A DNA stretch of 36,048 bases from positions 1 to 36,048 of the forward strand of contig JAUVKW010000010.1 of the NCBI GenBank assembly GCA_030596025.1, read 5' to 3'. The notes below the pieces were generated by a model. The model made no database searches. It was not told where the DNA came from and saw only the letters and a program-made list of their open reading frames with translations. Of this stretch, positions 23,970 through 33,500 are shown in pieces (the stretch's first letter is position 1; each line of letters begins with the position of its first letter). This DNA comes from Bacteroidota bacterium. GTDB lineage: Bacteria; Bacteroidota; Bacteroidia; Bacteroidales; VadinHA17. A program made the position numbers and the translations under genes.

Positions 23970-24386
23970 TTACTCCATTATTCTAATTTCATGACTTAAT
24001 TCAAAAGATTCACGATAATTGTAGGATACTCCACAATATCGGTCTTGTGAAAGATTAACTGCTTTTTTCAGCTTTGCCATTGGCAAGTCTTTACCTGTAA
24101 ATTCATAAATAATATTCATTTTAGAAAAGTGTTTGGGGTGTTCTTCCGTCAGCTCTCCTTCAACTCTTACGTTGAATTTATCAACTTTTACTCTCATTTT
24201 TTCTAAAATTGATATAACATCCATCGCTGTACACCCGGCAAGAGAAACCATCATTAATGGCTTGGGTTGAGGACCCCTGTTTTTTCCCCCTACATTTTCA
24301 GTGGCATCTATGATGATTTTTTTTCCTGAAACATTGGCTTCAAATGCCATTCCGTCCATCCAGCTTACATTTATTGTTTCTTTCAT
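23970..24386 (-). CDS. OsmC family protein
   Basis: A 138-residue OsmC/Ohr-fold protein. The two conserved thiols are Cys52 (SLAGCTAMDVI) and Cys118 (DRYCGVSY), the pair that reduces organic hydroperoxides in OsmC/Ohr enzymes. It fits the YhfA-like OsmC subfamily rather than Ohr. The substrate is unknown. It is divergent from the Crp-family regulator across 107 bases, and convergent with pheS with only 19 bases between. Confidence 0.9.
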   Translation of the reverse strand: MKETINVSWMDGMAFEANVSGKKIIIDATENVGGKNRGPQPKPLMMVSLAGCTAMDVISILEKMRVKVDKFNVRVEGELTEEHPKHFSKMNIIYEFTGKDLPMAKLKKAVNLSQDRYCGVSYNYRESFELSHEIRIME

Positions 24387-24493
24387 TTTACCCTATTTTA
24401 TTGAACAAAAAATTTTCGCTAATATACTTTAAAATTGTATCTTGCAAAAATTTCAATCTGCTGGAAAGCCTTATTTTACTATTACTTAGTTAA

Positions 24494-25195
24494 ATGAAAA
24501 GAAAGAAATATATTCCTTCTGAAGATGAGTGTTCATTTCAATTTCACCCCATTTTTATGCATCTTACAGAAGAAGAAATGGAGGTCGTTAATTATGAAAA
24601 AGAATGCAATTTTTTTAGCAGAGGAGATATTCTGTATCATGAAGGAAGAAAAATGACAGGTTTCTATTGTGTAAACAAGGGTGTGGTTAAAATTTATAAA
24701 ACAGGTATTGATGGAAAAGAGCAAATTATTGCTTTTGCTCAGAAAGGAAATATTTTAGGTTACCGATCTATTTTGAGTGATGAAAATGCCTGTACTACCG
24801 CAAAAATTATTGAGGATGCTATTCTTTGCTTTTTACCTGCACATTCGCTGATTGATCTTGTTAAGAATAATTCAAATTTTTCTTTTCAAATTATGAAACT
24901 TACCTGCCAGGAACTTGGTGAGGCTAATTCATATATTACCGATATTGCGCAAAAAACTGTCAGGGAAAGACTTGCAGAAATTTTAATTCTTCTAAAAGAA
25001 AAGTTTGGTTTAGATAATGATAATATTCTTAATATTTCTTTAACACGAGAAGAGCTTGCAAATATTGTTGGAACTGCCACCGAATCAGTTATTCGACTTC
25101 TTTCTGAATTTAAAGATGACGGTTTTGTGGAATTGAATGGACGCAAAATAAAAATCCTTGATATACAAGGATTAACTAAAACCGCAAATGTTTGA
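24494..25195 (+). CDS. Crp/Fnr family transcriptional regulator
   Basis: A 233-residue regulator. The cyclic-nucleotide-like effector domain is at about 17-135 (FFSRGDILYHEGRKMTGFYCVNKG, FAQKGNILGYRSIL), a dimer helix at about 140-165, and a Crp-type helix-turn-helix at about 180-205 (TREELANIVGTATESVIRLLSEF). No four-cysteine Fnr iron-sulfur pattern is present, although several cysteines (13, 38, 59, 100) occur. The ligand is unknown. A weak -7-like TATCTTGC lies at 24438-24445. It is divergent from osmC, so shared redox control is possible. Confidence 0.9.
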   Translation: MKRKKYIPSEDECSFQFHPIFMHLTEEEMEVVNYEKECNFFSRGDILYHEGRKMTGFYCVNKGVVKIYKTGIDGKEQIIAFAQKGNILGYRSILSDENACTTAKIIEDAILCFLPAHSLIDLVKNNSNFSFQIMKLTCQELGEANSYITDIAQKTVRERLAEILILLKEKFGLDNDNILNISLTREELANIVGTATESVIRLLSEFKDDGFVELNGRKIKILDIQGLTKTANV

Positions 25196-25251
25196 TTTTT
25201 AGGTAATAAGTGGAATTATCTTATTCAAAAATCCATGTTTATTACAAGATT

Positions 25252-25422
25252 CTATTCCATGATATTATTTAATATCACATATAGTAAAAATCCAAACATT
25301 ATTAAACCACCGCTAATAAGTAACAATTGATTGCTTTCCATTTTCTGAAATTCAGAATATCCAAGCAAAAGTACTCCGATAAAAATAAAAATAATCCCTG
25401 ATCTTTTTATTAATTCTTTCAT
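25252..25422 (-). CDS. Small two-helix membrane protein, 56 residues
   Basis: The minus frame starts at ATG 25422 and ends at TAG 25252. The translation begins MKELIKRSGIIFIFIGVLLL, a positively charged N-terminus followed by a hydrophobic helix (9-21). A polar turn (YSEFQKMESNQ) follows, then a second helix (LLLISGGLIMFGFLLYVIL). The clean two-helix hairpin with basic residues at the N-terminus and an intact frame argue for a real gene. Its function and family are unknown to me. It lies between the Crp-family gene and ruvB, 118 bases past the ruvB stop on the same strand. Confidence 0.7.
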   Translation of the reverse strand: MKELIKRSGIIFIFIGVLLLGYSEFQKMESNQLLLISGGLIMFGFLLYVILNNIME

Positions 25423-25539
25423 GCCCTTTAATTTGTCTTTTGCTGACTTGCAACAGTTTATAAATATTAAATCGAAAAAACTTACTGTGTTTTGAGAGTA
25501 TAAATATACATAAAAATCTTTCTTAACATTTTTTGTGTA

Positions 25540-26562
25540 CTAAAATAAAAGCTCCTTACTCTCATTAATACTTTTTCCCAGGTGTTTAAACGCAATTTCC
25601 GTAGCCTCTCTTCCCCTGGGTGTTCTTTTTATATAACCTTCTTTAATTAAAAATGGTTCGTATACCTCCTCAATTGTTCCGGTATCTTCTCCTATTGCTG
25701 TAGCAATAGTTGATAATCCTACCGGTCCCCCTTTAAATTTGTCAATAATTGTAGAAAGAATCCTGTTATCCATTTCATCCAGGCCATGTGCATCAATATC
25801 CAGGGCCTTTAGGGAATACTCAACAATATCCAAATGTATGCTTCCGTCTCCTTTTACCTGGGCAAAGTCTCGTATTCTTCGCAAAAGGGCATTGGCAATC
25901 CTGGGTGTCCCCCGGCTTCTGGATGCAATTTCACTTGCTGCTTTGTTTTCAATATCCACCTGTAATATTTTAGATGATCGGTGAATTATCTTTGCAAGAA
26001 CGGGGGTAGTATAATATTCCAAATGTGAAGTTATTCCAAATCTGGCACGCAATGGGCTGGTAAGTAAGCCTGATCGTGTTGTTGCTCCAATCAATGTGAA
26101 GGGATTAAGCTTAATTTGAACACTTCGGGCGCTGGGTCCCTTATCAATCATAATATCAATGCGGTAATCCTCCATGGCTGAATATAAATATTCCTCTACC
26201 ACCGGACTTAACCTGTGAATTTCATCTATAAACAGAACATCGTTTTCTTCGAGGCTTGTCAGTAATCCGGCAAGATCTCCTGGTTTATCTAAAACCGGTC
26301 CTGAACTTATTTTTATTCCTACATTAAGCTCATTGGCCATAATAAAGGCAAGGGTTGTTTTTCCCAGGCCCGGAGGACCATGAAAAAGAGCATGGTCCAG
26401 GGCTTCTTCTCTTTGCTTTGCTGCCTGTACAAATACCTTTAGATTTTCAATAACTTTATTTTGTCCACTAAAATCTTCAAATTTTAATGGTCGCAATTGA
26501 GATTCATATTCTCTTTCATTTTCTGTGAATTCTTCTATTCTAAAATCAAAATTATCTGCCAT
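25540..26562 (-). CDS. ruvB: Holliday junction branch migration helicase RuvB
   Basis: A 340-residue AAA+ motor of the RuvABC resolvasome. Walker A is [12 protein letters not shown] (61-72), Walker B FIDEIHRL (111-118, Asp113-Glu114), sensor 1 GATTRSGLL (159-167), and the C-terminal winged helix has [15 protein letters not shown]. Length is normal. ruvA and ruvC are not adjacent. The MORN-like gene ends five bases upstream, so nadA, the repeat protein and ruvB may share a transcript. Confidence 0.98.
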   Translation of the reverse strand: MADNFDFRIEEFTENEREYESQLRPLKFEDFSGQNKVIENLKVFVQAAKQREEALDHALFHGPPGLGKTTLAFIMANELNVGIKISSGPVLDKPGDLAGLLTSLEENDVLFIDEIHRLSPVVEEYLYSAMEDYRIDIMIDKGPSARSVQIKLNPFTLIGATTRSGLLTSPLRARFGITSHLEYYTTPVLAKIIHRSSKILQVDIENKAASEIASRSRGTPRIANALLRRIRDFAQVKGDGSIHLDIVEYSLKALDIDAHGLDEMDNRILSTIIDKFKGGPVGLSTIATAIGEDTGTIEEVYEPFLIKEGYIKRTPRGREATEIAFKHLGKSINESKELLF

Positions 26563-26567
26563 CCATA

Positions 26568-28118
26568 CTATTTTATTTGTTTAATGTCTTTTTCAAGATT
26601 GATTCTTATTCCGTTTATTCTTTTCTCTACACCATTTCTATAATTAATAGTCAAAATAATATTTCCCTCTATATCATATTTTTTCCAATTCTTCTGCTTT
26701 AATCCTCTTTCATAATACCTTTCTTCTTTCATTACTCCGTTTTCATAATAATATTTATGCTTTCCTTCGGGTAATCCCTGTCTATAAATACCATAAAATT
26801 TTATGTTTCCATTTTTATAAAAATACTTCCATGGCCCATCTCTTAATCCCGTAATATAGTTTCCTTCTTCTATATGATCTCCAATTTCATAATACCACTT
26901 TCCTTCCTTTTCCCCATTTATATACTCACCCTCTGTTCTTATAATACCAAGCTCAGAATATTCCACAGATATTCCATCCTCCTTTCCATTAAAATATTCT
27001 TCTTCTCTCAATAATTGTCCATTTTCATAATACCACTTCCATAAACCATTTATTTTTCCATTTCTGTAGGATCCTGTTTGTTCTACCTTATTGTTTTTTT
27101 TATAAAATTTCCAGTTTCCTGATCTTAAATTACTTGCATATTTTCCATTTGCTCTTATATTTCCACCCTTATAATAATCTTTCCAATTCCCGGAACGCTC
27201 TCCATTTTCATTTACAATTCCTTCTGAAACAATTTCTCCAAAATTATCATATATTTTTGAGTCAATCACTTTTCCCTCAGGTGAATAAGTTCTATGAATG
27301 CCAATCGCAATATTTTCCTTATAAGTTCCACTGGAAACCATTATTCCGTTACTGTCATAAACATTTCTTATTTCAATATCCTCAATTATATCTGCTGTTT
27401 CGTTTATCACTTTCCCATTCTCATACTTAATTGCAAAGCGCAAATTTCCGTTTTCTTCATATTCTTTGTAATAACCATTCAGTTGTCCATCAATATAATT
27501 TCTTTCAAAATGTATTTTTCCATTTTCATAAAATTCCTTCCAAATTCCCTGCTTTAAAGCATCCTGGTCAGTTCTATTTACTTTTTCCCTGTTTAATAAA
27601 TATCCATTATGATATTCAAATATTGTAATTATTTTTCCTTCTTCAGAATACTCTAATCCCAGACCCTGTTTTTTTCCTTTTATATGGTTAATTGTTTTAT
27701 ATATTTTTCCGCCCGGGTAATAATATAATGACTTTCCTTCTCTTAAATCATTTAAATACAGTTGCTTTGAATATATGTATCCTTCTCTATTATTTTTACC
27801 GTCATATTTATAAATAAAATTATAACCATTCTTTTTTCCATATTTATAATTTATTTTCTCCAGGGTATCTCCAACCTGATTATAAAAAATCCAAATACTA
27901 TCCAATAAATGATTTAATCTTTTTCCTTCCGATTTAGTAATTCCAGTAACATAATAAGTCTTCCAATAGCCATCAGGATTACCATCTATCATCATTCCTT
28001 CACTTGAAATCTGACCATTGGGATAGTAAAATTTATTATATCCGTTAGGATTAATTTCTTGTGCACTCAAGCTCAATGAAACTAAAATTCCAATTACTAG
28101 TAGAATTGCTTTATTCAT
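26568..28118 (-). CDS. Secreted MORN/YwqK-type repeat protein
   Basis: A 516-residue exported protein: a signal peptide ([20 protein letters not shown]) and then roughly 20 short repeats of the form G-x-W-K-x-Y-Y-x-N-G-x-[IL], for example [18 protein letters not shown] and [18 protein letters not shown]. These are MORN_2/YwqK-like beta repeats, often annotated as antitoxin-repeat proteins in Bacteroidota without functional evidence. An upstream in-frame ATG at 28145 would overlap nadA and spoil the signal peptide, so I chose 28118. Likely periplasmic or surface located. No toxin partner is visible. Confidence 0.85.
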   Translation of the reverse strand: MNKAILLVIGILVSLSLSAQEINPNGYNKFYYPNGQISSEGMMIDGNPDGYWKTYYVTGITKSEGKRLNHLLDSIWIFYNQVGDTLEKINYKYGKKNGYNFIYKYDGKNNREGYIYSKQLYLNDLREGKSLYYYPGGKIYKTINHIKGKKQGLGLEYSEEGKIITIFEYHNGYLLNREKVNRTDQDALKQGIWKEFYENGKIHFERNYIDGQLNGYYKEYEENGNLRFAIKYENGKVINETADIIEDIEIRNVYDSNGIMVSSGTYKENIAIGIHRTYSPEGKVIDSKIYDNFGEIVSEGIVNENGERSGNWKDYYKGGNIRANGKYASNLRSGNWKFYKKNNKVEQTGSYRNGKINGLWKWYYENGQLLREEEYFNGKEDGISVEYSELGIIRTEGEYINGEKEGKWYYEIGDHIEEGNYITGLRDGPWKYFYKNGNIKFYGIYRQGLPEGKHKYYYENGVMKEERYYERGLKQKNWKKYDIEGNIILTINYRNGVEKRINGIRINLEKDIKQIK

Positions 28119-28128
28119 AAAAATCAGC

Positions 28129-29133
28129 TTATAATCCCAATTCATCTGAAATTTTTAACATTCTGTGTATAGAATGTGAAGCTTTTTCAATGGTTTCAGA
28201 ACTTAAAATTATCTCTGGCACTTCATACTTTAATGTAGCCCAAATCTTCTTTATGCTTATTAATTTCATATATTCACAATCATTGCAGGCACATGTAGAA
28301 TCCTTGGGTGGAGCAGGAATAAATATTTTATAAGGATTTTCTTTTTTCATCTGATGAATAATACCTGACTCTGTAGCAACAATAAATTCATTTGCTTTGT
28401 TCTGAATGGTAAACTTTAACAAGGATGAAGTTGATCCAATATGGTCTGCTATAATTTGTACAGGCCTTTCACATTCCGGATGTGCAATTATCTTTGCTTT
28501 CGGGTATTGTTTTTTTAATTCTAAAATTCTTTCCACAGAAAACTCTTCATGAACATGACAGGCACCATCCCAGACAATCATATCTCTACCAGAAATACTT
28601 TTTATATAATTTCCCAAATTTTTATCAGGTGCAAATATTATTTTTTCATCTTTTGGTAAAGATTCTATGATTTGCAGAGCATTTGTTGAGGTACATACAA
28701 TGTCTGTTAAGGTTTTAATTTCAGCTGTGGTATTTACATAGGATATGACAGTGTGACCGGGATGTGAATTAATAAATTCTTTAAACTTTTGTGGTGGGCA
28801 TGAATCTGCCAATGAACAACCTGCATTTAAATCAGGAATCAATACTTTTTTTTCTGGAGCCAGTATTTTAGCAGTTTCTGCCATAAAATGAACACCAGCT
28901 AGCAATATCATTTTTGAACTATTTTTTTCTGCAATTTGTGCCATAGCAAGACTGTCTCCAACATAATCAGCAATATCCTGAATTTCTCCCTTCTGATAAT
29001 AATGAGCTAGTATAATAATATCCTTTTCCTTTTTCATCCTTTTTATATCATTAAGTATATTCAAGGATGCTTCAGGCTCAATATTACAAAAGCCATATCT
29101 GTTTATAATATTAACAATTTTCTCTTTACTCAT
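28129..29133 (-). CDS. nadA: Quinolinate synthase
   Basis: A 334-residue [4Fe-4S] enzyme that condenses iminoaspartate with dihydroxyacetone phosphate in NAD synthesis. Recognisable segments are IILAHYYQKGEIQDIADYVGDSL, GCSLADSCPP with cluster Cys106, WDGACHVHEEF with Cys192, HPECERPV, and the C-terminal STCACNDCEYM with Cys281, Cys283 and Cys286 near the third ligand position. nadB and nadC are not adjacent. It is the first gene of the leftward group and is divergent from rpiB across a 470-base AT-rich gap. Confidence 0.96.
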   Translation of the reverse strand: MSKEKIVNIINRYGFCNIEPEASLNILNDIKRMKKEKDIIILAHYYQKGEIQDIADYVGDSLAMAQIAEKNSSKMILLAGVHFMAETAKILAPEKKVLIPDLNAGCSLADSCPPQKFKEFINSHPGHTVISYVNTTAEIKTLTDIVCTSTNALQIIESLPKDEKIIFAPDKNLGNYIKSISGRDMIVWDGACHVHEEFSVERILELKKQYPKAKIIAHPECERPVQIIADHIGSTSSLLKFTIQNKANEFIVATESGIIHQMKKENPYKIFIPAPPKDSTCACNDCEYMKLISIKKIWATLKYEVPEIILSSETIEKASHSIHRMLKISDELGL

Positions 29134-29603
29134 ATATAATATAAATAGATTTAAATATATTATAATATTAATAATATGCTGTTGAAACAGTTGATAAAAT
29201 TAGGGAATTTTATTAAGTCTATTTATCAAATATAAAGTAACAGCTTATCAACACTTTATAATACATTTATGTTTTTGTATATCAGCTAAATAATAATAGA
29301 ATTATAAAATTGTTAATTATATAATCTTATTATTTATTTGTTTCAATATTTATACCAGATGTTTATAATATGTTTATGAAATGAATATAGAAAAGTAAAA
29401 CTTAGATAGTATAGTTTGAAAAATTATTTTATGTATTTTTTACTTATTAAAATTTTACAGGAAGTTATTCACTAATATGAACATTATTTAAACATTATAT
29501 GTATGTATAAATCGACCAAAAATTGTTCCAAAATAAGCAAATACACTTAAATAAGGATGGTTTTCTTTATATCTTAGAAGAATAAATAAATATATTTTAT
29601 TTT
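29134..29603. other. AT-rich divergent intergenic region, candidate replication origin
   Basis: 470 bases without a gene. Positions 29132-29177 contain only one G or C. DnaA-box-like 9-mers are TTATCAACT (29189-29197, minus), TTATCAAAT (29223-29231), TTATCAACA (29245-29253) and TTATTCACT (29465-29473), each one to three bases from TTATCCACA/TTATNCACA. Genes to the left are mostly on the minus strand and all four to the right are on the plus strand. Two parS-like sites lie 17-20 kb away. It also must hold the nadA and rpiB promoters, of which I see no clear match. oriC is a hypothesis. Confidence 0.35.
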
Positions 29604-30041
29604 ATGAAGGAAAAAAAAATTGCAATAGCATCCGATCATGCAGGATATGTACTTAAAGAAAAAATAATAAAGTATTTGATAAATGAACAATATAAAGTTA
29701 AGGATGTAGGAACAGATAGTGAAGAGAGTGTGGATTATCCTGATTTTGGCCATTTACTTGCAAAAGAAATTGAAACAGGAAATGTTGATATGGGAATAAG
29801 TTTGTGTGGTAGTGGAAACGGAATAAATATGACTGTTAACAAACATTCTGGTATTAGATCTGCCTTATGTTGGAACGAAGAAATTTCAAGATTAGCAAGA
29901 GCTCATAACAAGGCTAATATTTGTTCCCTGCCTGCAAGATTTATTAATTATGAAACAGCAATTTTAATTATAAAAACATTCATTGAAACAAAATTTGATG
30001 GAGGCAGGCACGAAAGAAGAATAGAAAAAATAAAGTATTAA
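29604..30041 (+). CDS. rpiB: Ribose-5-phosphate isomerase B
   Basis: A 145-residue RpiB/LacA-family sugar-phosphate isomerase that interconverts ribose 5-phosphate and ribulose 5-phosphate in the pentose phosphate pathway. SDHAGYVLKE (10-19) binds phosphate, LCGSGNGINM carries the presumed catalytic Cys68, and RAHNKANI (99-106) gives the conserved His101. The length is typical. The Rrf2-type gene follows after 12 bases and is likely co-transcribed. Allose-6-phosphate isomerase activity is a possible side function. Confidence 0.95.
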   Translation: MKEKKIAIASDHAGYVLKEKIIKYLINEQYKVKDVGTDSEESVDYPDFGHLLAKEIETGNVDMGISLCGSGNGINMTVNKHSGIRSALCWNEEISRLARAHNKANICSLPARFINYETAILIIKTFIETKFDGGRHERRIEKIKY

Positions 30042-30053
30042 AATTTATAAGAT

Positions 30054-30497
30054 ATGATTTTATCAAATACATGTAAATATGGAGTAAGGGCAACCATATA
30101 CCTGGCGCTTAATAGAAATAAGAAACAAAAAACAGGAATTAAAAGAATTTCAGAAGATCTTAATATACCTACTCCTTTTCTTGGAAAAATACTACAAAAT
30201 TTAGCACGACATAAAATATTATCTTCTACTAAAGGTCCCCACGGGGGGTTTGGATTAGGCATGAATCCGGAAGAAATAAAACTAATGGATATTGTGAAAA
30301 TTATAGATGGCGAAGACATTTTCAAAACATGCCTGATTAGTCTTAAATCGTGTAGTACCAAAGAACATGAAAAATCACCATGTCCGCTGCACAAGAAGTT
30401 TTCACCAATTAGAGATCAGATTATAGAATTGTTCAACAATCAAACAATTGCCGAATTAGCCGAAGACATAGAAAGTAATGAGAATCTGGAGATTTAG
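30054..30497 (+). CDS. Rrf2 family transcriptional regulator
   Basis: A 147-residue winged-helix regulator: KYGVRATIYLALN (8-20), the helix-turn-helix RISEDLNIPTPFLGKILQNL (31-50) and the wing GPHGGFGLGMNPEEI. Cys93, Cys100, Cys110 and His113 (SPCPLHKKF) resemble the three-cysteine-plus-histidine set that binds an Fe-S cluster in IscR, with longer spacing (C-x6-C-x9-C-x2-H). It may therefore sense Fe-S status, oxygen or nitric oxide. No iron-sulfur assembly genes are adjacent; it sits between rpiB and the large glycosyltransferase fusion. Confidence 0.9.
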   Translation: MILSNTCKYGVRATIYLALNRNKKQKTGIKRISEDLNIPTPFLGKILQNLARHKILSSTKGPHGGFGLGMNPEEIKLMDIVKIIDGEDIFKTCLISLKSCSTKEHEKSPCPLHKKFSPIRDQIIELFNNQTIAELAEDIESNENLEI

Positions 30498-30574
30498 AGT
30501 TTATTCGTGAAACTCAAATTTCAAAATTATAATAACCCGGAACAAAGCGGAGCTCAACGAAGTTAATTGAAATA

Positions 30575-33500
30575 GTGATAAAACAGAGACTTAAGACAGA
30601 TAAATTGATGGAGCTTTTGAATAAAGAGCAAATCAACACATGGTTTGATCTGGGCCTGTTTATTGATCGTTTCAAAGAAGAAAGAACACTTGAAAGAAAC
30701 AGCTATAAAGAAACTTATGTTGAGTTTAATGATCAATTGAAAAAAGGTGGACTGGGATTTATTACTTATGGATATTCTGTAGATGGCGTAACAATAGAAA
30801 TATTAAAATATGCCAAAATATTTGAGCAGAATTTACCAGGCATAGACATTCATTTAATAGGAGGAAACTTTCAACCGGAATCATATAAACTTATAGATAA
30901 AAAATATAAAAAACATGAAATAAAAGAAGCCTGTTCGTTTAATGATTGGGATCTGTATAAGTCGTTTTTTTCGGTAAAACTTGAACGGGGAAGTGCAAAA
31001 TATAATCAATTAATTCTGGATTATTGGAAACAGGTTTTGATTATAACAGAAAAATTGGGCTGCTATATTGAAAACGAAAAGATTGAGCTTTTGTACCTGG
31101 TGAACATAGCATCAAATCCCGGAAATGTTGCTCTTACAATGGCAATTGTTATTATTTCTGAATTTCTTGAAATACCGGTGATAAATAATAATCATGATTT
31201 TTACTGGGAGGGAGGGAGTCGTGAAATAGACAGGATTGAACACAAGCTTCACGTTGGACCACGAGATTTTTTCTTCACAAATTCTCATTTAGGCGAATTT
31301 TTCTCACTGATAGAAGTATTGTTTCCCTGGGAATCAAGATCATGGATGTCAGTTAATATTAACGGGGAGCAAATAAATCATCTAATAAAAATAAACGGCC
31401 ATAATCCGGCAAATGTTTGTGAACTAGGAACTGCAGTTGATACAAGTGAATTTAAAAGTATTAGTAAAAGAGAAAAAATTAATACATTTTATCAATTTGA
31501 AAAAGTATTGAGCAGGTATAAAAAAATCCTGATTGCTTATTCAGCTAAAGATGTAGTATTAAACAAGTTAGTTGAAGAAAAAAATGCTAAACCAATACTT
31601 ATAAGATATGGAAAAACGAAGCCTGTAAATAATTTTCTTGCAGAAAATATAATATTCTTACAGCCTACAAGGATAATAGGAAGGAAGAGAATAGAAACAG
31701 GATTCAGGCTTGTAAAAAAGCTTTGTGGCAGGGAAAAATTCAAATCAAAATTTGGAGAAACAGATAATCTTAAATTAACAATATTGGTTACCGGCCCAAT
31801 AGCAGCAGGTCATTATAAATATTTTGAAAAGCTTATAAAAAGATTTAACCTGCTTGTAGAAAGCCTTGATGAAAAATTTAGAGATAAAGTATATCTGGCA
31901 TTCCTTTTCAGTGAGCTTGATAAAGAATCGTTTAAGAAAAGATTTAAAAATCCGGTTGGTATTATAGATTTATACAAAATTGCTTCTCTTATATTACTGC
32001 CAAGCGAAACAGAAGGAAGGGGCCTGCCCATAATTGAATCAGCAGCCAGCGGTGTTCCAATTTTCTGCCGCAGATACTATCCAGAACACGTTTATTCCCA
32101 TGTAATTGGCGAACATTTACCAGAAGATGAAAGATTAAATGTAATAGAATTTGACGGAAAGAAAATTAGGAATAAGCAGCTTGAAAAAATCATAAATATT
32201 GTATTTTATCCACATACATTCAGCGATGTTTTCAAGCATAACCAGAGAGTGGTAGAAAAAAGATATAGCCTTGAATCCTTGAATAAAAATATACAAGACA
32301 TTTGCCGAAGGTTATATTTACAGCTTAGCTCAGACGATAGGGTGCAAAACACTTCCAGGAAAGCACTTAATAAATATAAAAAGATAATAGATAATCCTAC
32401 AATGGAATTAAATGATTTGCTAAACACCCAAAACAGACAATATCTTCCGGGTTTTGGCAAATTAGAGTTTATGCTGAATTTGAAATCACTGATTGACCCA
32501 AGCGCCTTTAGAGCGGAAGAACAGGCAAACAGAGGTATGATTTTTTCATTTGCGAGGGAAATACTTGAAAATGATCAGGACATGAAGCTTTACAGTGAAG
32601 AAAAAATCATAGAGTTTTATAATTCTATAGATGAAATTTTCAATATATGTGAAGGAGAGCATAAAATACAACACGATCATTCATTTTCCTATAGACACAG
32701 GAATAGAAAGCGAATGTCTCACAGGGAGTTTACTTACCAGGAACTTACCGGCCTGGTAAATATGTTATACTATGAAATTATTAAGCCAACATCTCTTCAC
32801 CCAATAGATCCGGGTATTCATTTCTTTACAGATTGGAATCTTGCATTATCTCAATTAACAGCAAGCAATGAATTAAGAATAGATGACAGGGATGTGCTCA
32901 TAAAAAGAATGAAAGAGAATATTGTCCTGGGAATATTTTCAGGTAAATATGTCAAACATGAACTGGAATTTTTTGTTCTTCAGGCTATCAGAGCAAGATA
33001 TAAATTGAAGCTGGAAGAAGAACTTACAGAAGAAATCTTATTGAAAAACATTAAAGGTAAAAAACCAATATATCTTTTTATAAGGGAGAAATCTGTAATA
33101 GGAGCATCTCCGGCCGAAGAGGTAATAGGCTTTATTAAAACCGGAGGTGATCAGGAATTAAAACTTTTATTAAAACACGGACTTTTAAAAATCATTAAAA
33201 CCAAGCAGTGGTGTGTTGGAATTCATTTTGCACAGAGTGGCAAGGAGGCACTTTTAGCACTCAGAGAAATAAAAGAACAAAGGGGACTAATTATTTCGCA
33301 CCATAGAAATGCAGCCGTTATGACCGATATAGTAGATATTGATAGAATTCATATTGATAGGGCTGAAGACCCAATAACGGCTAATATTATGGGAATACCA
33401 GAAGGCAGTGGTTATATTCAATTTGTTCCTGCCAGTGTAAGAGTAACGCTTGCCTATCCAACTCCCACACAGACAGCTTTAGATTTTCATAAAGCAATAA

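Noticed and set aside
24494-25195. Calling the Crp-family gene a true oxygen-sensing Fnr
   Set aside because: Cysteines are present but not in the N-terminal four-cysteine spacing needed for an Fnr cluster.
28119-28145. Upstream ATG for the MORN-like protein
   Set aside because: It would overlap nadA and place nine residues ahead of a normal signal peptide start.
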